From positions 1-5,503 of the forward strand of contig JANYFS010000568.1 in the NCBI GenBank assembly GCA_025359705.1: a stretch of DNA of 5,503 nt. The letters run 5' to 3'. The DNA is from Deinococcales bacterium (GTDB taxonomy: Bacteria > Deinococcota > Deinococci > Deinococcales > Deinococcaceae). The notes beneath the pieces are model-generated. The model worked only from the letters and a program-made list of their open reading frames with translations. It did not search any database and was not told the DNA's origin. Numbering within the stretch: position 1 is the first letter of the stretch; every line of letters starts with the position of its first letter. The translations under genes were made by a program, and so were the position numbers. Shown here piece after piece: positions 1 through 4,761 of this stretch.

Positions 1-729
1 CTGTGAAAGCAAATCGGCAATGGGCGCGGCGCTGTCCACCACATCCGCCGTAACATTGGCGATGATTGGGAATTGGGGATTGGAAAACGAAACCCTCTCG
101 AGGGCCACCGTCAGTTTCGCTCGAGCGGGTTGCATCAGGGAGCAGTGGAACGGTGCGCTGACTTTGAGTGGAATCACTTTGCAGCCCAGAGCTTTAAGCG
201 CAGCTCCAGCCGCTACCACCGCCTCTTTTTCACCACTGATCACGGTTTGGGTGGGGGCGTTGAAATTGGCGGCCTCGACCACTCCAAAATTCCCCCCCTC
301 GAGGGTGTCCACCACCACTTTGGAATCTCCCATAATCGCCGCCATTGCACCCACACCTGGGGCCACGGCTTCTTGCATGAAGGTTCCGCGTTGGTGTACC
401 AAAGAAATCGCGGTTGCCAGCTCGAGGGAACCCGCCGCCACATGTGCCGAAAACTCGCCCAAACTGTGGCCTGTGGCGTAGGCAGGAACCAAGCCCGTTT
501 GCTCTTGCCATACCCGAAATGCGGCAATGCTGGCTGTGACCAAGGCGGGTTGTTGGTTGGCAGTGAGGGTTAAAGTCTCGAGCGGGCCTTCACGCATTAG
601 CCTTGTGAGGCCAGGTAGGGTCTGCTCGGCGGTATCGAACACGGCTTTTGCCACCGCAAACTGATCCGCAAAAACGGTTCCCATCCCCACCTCGTGGGAA
701 TTTTGACCAGGGAAAAGGGCTGCAATCAT
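1..729 (-). CDS. fabD: Malonyl-CoA:ACP transacylase FabD (C-terminus cut off by window start)
   Basis: FabD moves the malonyl group from CoA to acyl carrier protein, supplying the extender unit for cytoplasmic type II fatty-acid synthesis. The visible 243 residues start FPGQNS (Q9 matches the oxyanion-hole Gln11 of E. coli FabD). They carry the nucleophile elbow GHSLGE (Ser89), QRG with Arg114 (carboxylate-binding Arg117 in E. coli), the stretch NFNAPTQTVISG near 155-166, and SAPFHCSLM with catalytic His195. The spacing agrees with the E. coli Ser92/Arg117/His201 set. The family is about 305-310 residues long, so roughly 65 C-terminal residues lie outside the window. The ATG at 729 is supported by an AAGGAG site 7 nt upstream. 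The usual GQGSQ loop reads GQNSH here. An IS66 element begins about 97 bp upstream, so any former upstream fab neighbour is now separated from it. The family assignment is secure; the Deinococcota-like flavour is from memory. Confidence 0.96.
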   Translation of the reverse strand, partial: MIAALFPGQNSHEVGMGTVFADQFAVAKAVFDTAEQTLPGLTRLMREGPLETLTLTANQQPALVTASIAAFRVWQEQTGLVPAYATGHSLGEFSAHVAAGSLELATAISLVHQRGTFMQEAVAPGVGAMAAIMGDSKVVVDTLEGGNFGVVEAANFNAPTQTVISGEKEAVVAAGAALKALGCKVIPLKVSAPFHCSLMQPARAKLTVALERVSFSNPQFPIIANVTADVVDSAAPIADLLSQ

Positions 730-826
730 CTTAAAACTCCTTATTTGAAGATTTAGGTGCTTCACGGTACAGAACGATATTTCTCTCGAGGGGTACTCTT
801 TTTACTCGAGGTACAAAACAACTTTC
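730..826 (-). promoter_or_regulatory. fabD leader between IS end and fabD start
   Basis: This 97-bp gap holds the fabD ribosome site and two CTCGAG palindromes (785 and 805) in a partly repeated context: CTCGAGGGGTAC, then CTCGAGGTAC 20 bp later. I could not find a convincing -35/-10 pair for fabD here. Its promoter may be weak, may lie inside the IS end, or may have been displaced by the insertion. Confidence 0.4.
737..742 (-). promoter_or_regulatory. Shine-Dalgarno site of fabD
   Basis: The minus strand reads AAGGAG, then 7 nt, then ATG at 729. This near-ideal site fixes the fabD start. Confidence 0.85.
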
Positions 827-838
827 GTAACTACTCAG
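823..838 (+). repeat. Left terminal inverted repeat of the IS66 element
   Basis: TTTCGTAACTACTCAG is an exact reverse complement of 2272-2287. The first bases (TTTC) may be host sequence if the IS tip is GTAA. Confidence 0.85.
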
Positions 839-2283
839 GGTAGGGGCTTGCGGAAGGAAAAAGAGTAGAGTAGTGCCACTATCGAACCTACAGCCTGCCC
901 CAACTGCATCCTGCTCGAGAAGCGAATCCAAGACCTCGAAGCGCGGTTGGTAGGTCTCGAGGCTCTCATCGGGCAAAATAGCACAAACTCACACCAACCC
1001 CCCAGCAAAGACAATCCCAACAAGCCTAACCCTAAAAGCGAAAGAATTAAATCTACCCGCTCGAGTGGGGGTCAACTGGGTCATAAAGGTCATACCCTAA
1101 AGATGAGTCTCACTCCAGACGAAGTGATTCAACTTCCTTTGAACGGACACTGTGCTTGTGGGCATTCTTGGGGTGAAGTCCCCGTAGATCAATACTTTGC
1201 TAGGCAGGTACACGATCTCCCAGAACCCCGCTTGCATGTGACTGAATATCAAGTTGAAGTCAAAACTTGCCCATGTTGTGCAGGGCAATACCAAGCAGAT
1301 TTTCCCACACATGTGCCAGGCCAAGTCCAATATGGCCCCAGAGTCTATGCCCTCACCGTTTATCTCAATACCGCCCATTTCATTCCCTTGGAACGCACTG
1401 CAGAGATATTAGGTTCCATGTACGGAGCCAAACCCAGTGATGGAACCCTTACCTCTGTCCTCGAGCGTTGCTATAACACCCTCGAGGGATTTGAAAGCCA
1501 ACTCAAGACTGCTTTGATAAATCAAAGCGTCTTACACACCGATGAAACGGGTTGCAAAGTGAGTGGGAAAAATCACTGGATCCATGTGGTTAGCTCAGCC
1601 AAACTGGTGTACTACGGATTTCAGGTAGGACGGGGCAAAGAAGCGATTCAAGAGATGAATATTCTGACCCATTACAGCGGATATTTGGTACATGACTTTT
1701 GGAGACCTTACCTAGATTTACCTGCCAAACACGTTTTTTGCAATGCCCATTTACTACGGGAGTACCGTAATATTGCCGAACGACATGGACAACTCTGGGC
1801 GCTCGAGTTACGAAGTGCTTTGCAAGAGGTATATCACCAACACCAAGCAGGAACTTTAACCCTCGAGGGCAAAAACACTTTTTACACTAGATTTAACGAA
1901 TTAGTTAAGGAAGGATTGCTCGAGAATCCCGAAAAGATCAAAGTTCTAGGAGCGGGTGGCACATACAAGAAAGGGATTGCCAAACAAAGCAAAGGTAGAA
2001 ACTTGGCTTTGCGGTGTCAAAAACACCGCCTCGAGATGCTGAGCTTTTTAGAAGATCCCATGGTGCCATTCGATAATAACCTTGCGGAACAGAATATACG
2101 GATGGTATGTATCAAACGCAAAGTATCAGGGGGATTTAGAACTGTATTCGGAGGTGAGATCTTTTGCCGCATACGGAGCTATATTGCGACCTTGAAGAAA
2201 CAAGGATTACGTGTTTGGGATGGCTTGGTTAGTCTGTTTGAAGGTGACGTTCTCATGCCTGACTTCTCGTGCTGAGTAGTTAC
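827..2283 (+). mobile_element. IS66-family insertion sequence, single-ORF (ISBst12-like) type
   Basis: A complete-looking element of about 1.46 kb encodes one IS66-type transposase. Its ends are a perfect 16-bp inverted repeat: TTTCGTAACTACTCAG at 823-838 and its complement at 2272-2287. IS66 ends commonly start GTAA, which would place the tips at 827 and 2283. With those tips the 8-bp flanks (CAACTTTC and GAAAAGTT) are not a direct repeat. The expected 8-bp target duplication is therefore absent or decayed, or the tips differ by a few bases. No tnpA or tnpB accessory genes are present, which matches the single-gene ISBst12 group. The transposase stop codon lies inside the right repeat. The element carries nine CTCGAG sites, as dense as the host sequence. 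Confidence 0.85.
947..2275 (+). CDS. IS66-family transposase (true N-terminus probably upstream, near 881)
   Basis: This is the DDE transposase that cuts and joins its own element. Counting from the TTG at 947 (442 residues), the order is: a leucine-rich, coiled-coil-like start with QNSTNSHQPPSKD (10-22); a zinc-binding segment with CACGH (69-73) and CPCC (108-111); and the DDE core. The core has HTDET (Asp199), HDFWRPY (Asp250), CNAHLLREY, and DNNLAEQNIR with Glu381, then KVSGGFRT. All are IS66 hallmarks. The reading frame stays open back to a stop at 866-868. Codons 881-946 encode a typical family N-terminus (IEPTACPNCILL, then a heptad-like stretch), so 947 is too late. No ATG, GTG or TTG lies between 869 and 947; only ATC (881, 908, 926) and CTG (911) are available. 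The catalytic core looks intact, but the start is uncertain and the copy may be poorly expressed. Confidence 0.93.
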   Translation: MVGLEALIGQNSTNSHQPPSKDNPNKPNPKSERIKSTRSSGGQLGHKGHTLKMSLTPDEVIQLPLNGHCACGHSWGEVPVDQYFARQVHDLPEPRLHVTEYQVEVKTCPCCAGQYQADFPTHVPGQVQYGPRVYALTVYLNTAHFIPLERTAEILGSMYGAKPSDGTLTSVLERCYNTLEGFESQLKTALINQSVLHTDETGCKVSGKNHWIHVVSSAKLVYYGFQVGRGKEAIQEMNILTHYSGYLVHDFWRPYLDLPAKHVFCNAHLLREYRNIAERHGQLWALELRSALQEVYHQHQAGTLTLEGKNTFYTRFNELVKEGLLENPEKIKVLGAGGTYKKGIAKQSKGRNLALRCQKHRLEMLSFLEDPMVPFDNNLAEQNIRMVCIKRKVSGGFRTVFGGEIFCRIRSYIATLKKQGLRVWDGLVSLFEGDVLMPDFSC

Positions 2284-2287
2284 GAAA
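2272..2287 (-). repeat. Right terminal inverted repeat of the IS66 element
   Basis: CTGAGTAGTTACGAAA is the exact reverse complement of the left end. It contains the transposase TGA stop at 2273-2275. Inward of this repeat the two ends show no further similarity. Confidence 0.85.
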
Positions 2288-2317
2288 AGTTTAAAAGAAA
2301 TGCACTCGAGGGAATAA

Positions 2318-2356
2318 AAAAACAGGACAAGTTCATTGAAGACTCGTCCTGTTTTT
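2318..2356. terminator. Bidirectional intrinsic terminator between transposase and ndh
   Basis: AAAAACAGGAC at 2318-2328 pairs perfectly with GTCCTGTTTTT at 2346-2356. After one mismatch, AGT/ACT adds 3 bp, leaving a 9-nt loop. An A-run on the left and a T-run on the right make it work on both strands. It can end plus-strand transcripts leaving the IS and minus-strand transcripts leaving ndh. It lies just outside the IS right end, so it is probably the original ndh terminator. Confidence 0.85.
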
Positions 2357-2368
2357 CGTTTTTAGCAC

Positions 2369-2428
2369 GACTTACTCGAGCGGTTACTGAATCAATTACT
2401 CGAGCAATTACTCAAGCAATTACTCAAT
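2369..2428. repeat. Five 12-bp tandem repeats overlapping the 3' end of ndh
   Basis: The units are GACTTACTCGAG, CGGTTACTGAAT, CAATTACTCGAG, CAATTACTCAAG and CAATTACTCAAT, back to back with no gap. The last three are nearly identical and the first two have diverged. The period is four codons, so in the ndh frame on the minus strand every unit contributes a TAA. The ndh stop is the one in the unit at 2417-2428, with four more in-frame stops behind it. Confidence 0.85.
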
Positions 2429-3556
2429 AGAAGAGCGCCAACGCCATTCAGTGGCCCGTTTCATAATGTGGGCAATACCACCGGTCATAGCCAGCTTTTG
2501 GTTCCAAGGCAGTTTCATCCAACCTACTGCCATCAGGCCCCCCAAACTGACAAACTCGCCCAAAGTATTGGGTTCGTACTCTTGCATCTCTTCGCCGCGT
2601 GCCAAGCGCATCAGGTTTTTGCCGGTCAAACGGCCCTGTTGCCCCGCATGTTGGGCGGTGGTCGGTACAATTTTGCCTTCTTTATCTTTGGCAAGGCCCA
2701 TGTCGCCGACTACAAAAACCTCTGGATAAGAACTCATACGTAGATAACGGTCTACCACAATGCGGTTAGCTGGTCCTTTCTCGAGCTTTTCACCCTTCAC
2801 AATGTCTTGGGCTTGAATTCCGCCCGTCCAAATGATTTTGCCCGCAGGAATATCAAAGGCTTCGCCTTCTTGAGGCTGCACCGTAACACTATTTTCGCTG
2901 GCCCGCATCAAACGGTGTCCAATCAACAGCTTGATTCCATAATCCTCGAGGGTTTTCTGGGCCTTTTCTCGAAGGTGATCCTCGAGGACGGGCAAGATTT
3001 TTGGGCCTGCTTCCACCAAATAAATGGTGAGTGGAGCAATGCCCTTCAAGGCGCTCAGTTTTTCGGTGCGCTGGGCCACTTCTGTAACCAGTTCCACCCC
3101 AGTCAAACCTGCGCCACCCACAATAATATTGCGAGAACCGTCGTAGGTCGGCGAGTGGGCGCGGGTGATCCACTCGAAAATATCCTCGGCATCTTCGGCT
3201 TTTTTCAGCTCGCTGGCGTTTTCGGCAAGGCCTGGAATGCGGTAGAAGTTGGTGACACTGCCCAAAGCAATTACTAAGGTGTCGTAGCTATGGCTTCCCG
3301 TGCTGGTTTCGACTGATTTGTTGTCCAAATCCACCGAAATGATCTTAGCCAAATCCATTTTGACCCCAGTACCGCGCAGCAAAGGTTCGATGGGCAAGGT
3401 GACTTGGGTATTGTGGGCCGCCGCTTCGTGCAAGCGGGTCTCGAAGGTGTGATAAGGGTTTTGTTCGATCAGCACCACGTCTAGGTTGGGGGTTGGCTTC
3501 AGTTTGGTCGCTACCGCAAGGCCCGCGTAACCTGCACCCAGAATTAAAGTCTTCAT
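2420..3556 (-). CDS. ndh: Type II NADH dehydrogenase-like FAD/NAD(P)H oxidoreductase
   Basis: This is a 378-residue flavoprotein of the NDH-2 family. These enzymes sit on the inner face of the membrane and pass electrons from NADH to quinone without pumping protons. The sequence shows the FAD-binding GAGYAG (7-12) with Glu31 ending the second strand, the NAD(P)H Rossmann motif GGAGLTGVE (147-155), the second FAD motif FVVGD (281-285), and TAQHAGQQ (300-307), the quinone-site type motif of NDH-2. A hydrophobic and basic C-terminal tail (about 335-374) is suited to membrane attachment. The frame runs on upstream to 3781, but the ATG at 3556 starts directly on the flavin fold. It has AGGAG 5 nt upstream, and a promoter lies inside the extension, so 3556 is the start. 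The physiological acceptor is inferred; a related quinone-reducing flavoenzyme is possible. Confidence 0.9.
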   Translation of the reverse strand: MKTLILGAGYAGLAVATKLKPTPNLDVVLIEQNPYHTFETRLHEAAAHNTQVTLPIEPLLRGTGVKMDLAKIISVDLDNKSVETSTGSHSYDTLVIALGSVTNFYRIPGLAENASELKKAEDAEDIFEWITRAHSPTYDGSRNIIVGGAGLTGVELVTEVAQRTEKLSALKGIAPLTIYLVEAGPKILPVLEDHLREKAQKTLEDYGIKLLIGHRLMRASENSVTVQPQEGEAFDIPAGKIIWTGGIQAQDIVKGEKLEKGPANRIVVDRYLRMSSYPEVFVVGDMGLAKDKEGKIVPTTAQHAGQQGRLTGKNLMRLARGEEMQEYEPNTLGEFVSLGGLMAVGWMKLPWNQKLAMTGGIAHIMKRATEWRWRSSIE

Positions 3557-3561
3557 GCGTT

Positions 3562-3566
3562 CTCCT
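3562..3566 (-). promoter_or_regulatory. Shine-Dalgarno site of ndh
   Basis: The minus strand reads AGGAG, then 5 nt, then ATG at 3556. It decides the start in favour of 3556 over in-frame ATGs further upstream (3688, 3757, 3781). Confidence 0.8.
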
Positions 3567-3653
3567 GTAAACGTTTTAACGAAAGTACGCCACAAATCGG
3601 GGCCGATCAAAAATCTTGCACGCCGTGTGGCAGCCTTTCGTGTGAAGCGGATT

Positions 3654-3674
3654 GGGAAAGAATAATGCTTTCCC
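3654..3674. promoter_or_regulatory. Hairpin or operator-like inverted repeat in the ndh leader
   Basis: GGGAAAG at 3654-3660 and CTTTCCC at 3668-3674 form a perfect 7-bp inverted repeat around a 7-nt loop. It begins about 12 bp downstream of the predicted -10, so it would be at the very 5' end of the ndh transcript. It could be a repressor operator or an RNA-stabilising stem. The sequence does not match a regulator site I recognise. Confidence 0.5.
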
Positions 3675-3686
3675 TTACGATCACGC

Positions 3687-3716
3687 ATTATATACCGTTT
3701 AAAGCAATTTGGGCAA
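3687..3716 (-). promoter_or_regulatory. Predicted sigma-70-type promoter of ndh
   Basis: On the minus strand, TTGCCC (3716-3711, 4 of 6 consensus) is followed by an 18-bp spacer and a perfect TATAAT (3692-3687). Transcription would start near 3680, giving a leader of about 120 nt before the ATG at 3556. Confidence 0.65.
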
Positions 3717-3736
3717 AAAAAGTGCGCGTTATTGCA

Positions 3737-3790
3737 CTCGAGCGCAGCCCCATCCATCCGCTCGAGCGCAGCCCCATGCACACGCTCGAG
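3737..3790. repeat. 24-bp tandem repeat built on CTCGAG, upstream of ndh
   Basis: Three CTCGAG palindromes sit exactly 24 bp apart (3737, 3761, 3785). The first two units share CTCGAGCGCAGCCCCAT and differ only in their last few bases. The third shares just the CTCGAGCG opening before running into the hairpin at 3790-3833. The array lies about 20-70 bp upstream of the ndh -35 box. Confidence 0.75.
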
Positions 3791-3833
3791 CGGGAACCGC
3801 CAACACGGTGTTCAAAGTGTTGAGGGTTCCCGC
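3790..3833. other. Large two-part hairpin between msrQ and ndh
   Basis: GCGGGAACC (3790-3798) pairs with GGTTCCCGC (3825-3833). After a 2x2 internal loop, CAACAC (3801-3806) pairs with GTGTTG (3817-3822) around a 10-nt loop. That gives 15 paired bases. No T-run follows on either strand, so it is not a standard intrinsic terminator. It could slow 3' decay of the msrPQ mRNA, act as a factor-assisted terminator, or be the remnant of a small mobile repeat. Confidence 0.6.
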
Positions 3834-4007
3834 AGGAGATTTAGAAAATTATAGGAGATGAATGTACTTCTCTCGAGTTTTAGAGCATTTATCAGAATTA
3901 TTAATCGTTTAATAACTCAGTCAAAAAAGTAATCCAGTCGTCTGAGAAACAATATTTCGCACCTATTTTCGAAACTCAAAACGCAAAATAGATAACTACT
4001 CTAAGGA
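3834..4007. other. AT-rich intergenic stretch downstream of msrQ
   Basis: No gene is visible here. It holds one CTCGAG (3872) and several weak AT-rich inverted repeats: TTATTAA/TTAATAA at 3898-3904 and 3909-3915 (4-nt loop), CTATTTT/AAAATAG at 3963-3969 and 3985-3991, and CTCAG/CTGAG near 3916-3946. The base composition is clearly lower in GC than the flanking genes. None of the stems is followed by a convincing T-run for a minus-strand terminator of msrQ. Confidence 0.5.
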
Positions 4008-4757
4008 TTATATGGGGGTAGCTCGAGCGGCTTTTTCTTTGATTTCTTTGCGCTTACGCCACGCAGCAAAGCCACGAACTGCGAAGAATACCGCCAATAT
4101 TGCCGCAAATATTAAAGGTTCACGCACATCTTTCTTGACTTGCAAGAAAAAATGCAAAGAAGCAAAACCCGCAGCCAGATAGACCCAGCGGTGCAAACGC
4201 TGCCACTTCACAAATCCCAACTTCTTGACCATTCCTTTGGTGCTGGTGATTGCAAGTGGAACCATAATGAGAACGGCTAAAAAACCCACTGTAATAAACG
4301 GACGCTTTAGTACATCCTCGAGGATGACTTTCAGTTTAAAACCGTGATCCACCACTACGTAAGTGATCATGTGCATCGAAGCGTAGCCAAAAGCCAGCAA
4401 TCCCAGTGCTTTACGAATCCGCAGGGGCCATGTCCAGCCCAATACAATTTTGGCAGGGGTGCAGGCCAAAGAAGCGAGTAGCAAAATTAAAGCAATTCGG
4501 CCTGTTTGTAGTAACACTCTTTGTACGGGGTTCGCTCCCAATAAATCATGATAGCCATCCCAGATGAGGCCCAAAATGGGGATTAGGCAACCCACTACAA
4601 TAGCAGGGCCAAGCCAAGTTAGCTTTTGACCCGATTTAGCTGGTTTTTTGGCGGACTTTTTAACTGTTGCCGCAGTTGCTGGAGTATGGGTTGCCAGAGT
4701 TGCTGGAGTGTTAGCAGATAGATCGTTAGAAGTAGGATTGGGCATAGGATTAGCCAT
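4008..4757 (-). CDS. msrQ: MsrQ (YedZ), haem-b membrane subunit of the MsrPQ methionine sulfoxide reductase
   Basis: MsrQ is an integral membrane cytochrome b that passes electrons from the quinol pool or reduced flavin to the molybdoenzyme MsrP. It belongs to the ferric reductase-like transmembrane family. Counting from the ATG at 4757 (249 residues), hydrophobic segments lie near 48-66, 82-99, 118-135, 153-171, 188-206 and 213-231. His129, His189 and His202 have the same 60- and 13-residue spacing as the E. coli haem ligands His91, His151 and His164. The frame is open to an ATG at 4823, but that lies inside msrP and has no ribosome site. Starting at 4757 leaves 4 nt after the msrP stop, which fits translational coupling; the Shine-Dalgarno is very weak. 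The N-terminal ~46 residues before the first membrane segment are unusually long, rich in Ala/Thr/Pro/Lys, and contain an internal repeat. Members are usually 200-215 residues. Confidence 0.93.
   Translation of the reverse strand: MANPMPNPTSNDLSANTPATLATHTPATAATVKKSAKKPAKSGQKLTWLGPAIVVGCLIPILGLIWDGYHDLLGANPVQRVLLQTGRIALILLLASLACTPAKIVLGWTWPLRIRKALGLLAFGYASMHMITYVVVDHGFKLKVILEDVLKRPFITVGFLAVLIMVPLAITSTKGMVKKLGFVKWQRLHRWVYLAAGFASLHFFLQVKKDVREPLIFAAILAVFFAVRGFAAWRKRKEIKEKAARATPI
4674..4710. repeat. 24-bp-period repeat inside the msrQ N-terminal extension
   Basis: AGTTGCTGGAGT occurs at 4674-4685 and again at 4698-4709, a 24-bp period. In MsrQ it encodes two successive 8-residue units, NTPATLAT and HTPATAAT. 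The repeat sits in a low-complexity linker, so it probably arose by slippage or duplication. Confidence 0.75.
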
Positions 4758-4761
4758 AATC

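Noticed and set aside
20..573. Two overlapping plus-strand open frames opposite fabD
   Set aside because: They are antisense to well-conserved fabD codons and show no family motif.
731..976. 81-codon minus-strand open frame across the IS left end
   Set aside because: It spans the IS boundary, is antisense to the transposase N-terminus, and contains no known motif.
827..2283. Full IS66 type with tnpA/tnpB accessory genes
   Set aside because: Only one gene fits between the inverted repeats, so it is the single-transposase organisation.
2807..3277. 156-codon plus-strand open frame inside ndh
   Set aside because: It lies antisense to a clear flavoprotein gene, has no recognisable motifs, and is a by-product of the ndh codon pattern.
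3557..3781. A 75-residue N-terminal extension of the ndh frame
   Set aside because: The extension has no flavoprotein homology. Its DNA contains a promoter with perfect TATAAT and a tandem repeat, and a good ribosome site lies just before the ATG at 3556.
3737..3833. CRISPR-like array
   Set aside because: The units are direct 24-bp tandem copies without spacers, only two are really alike, and no cas gene is nearby.
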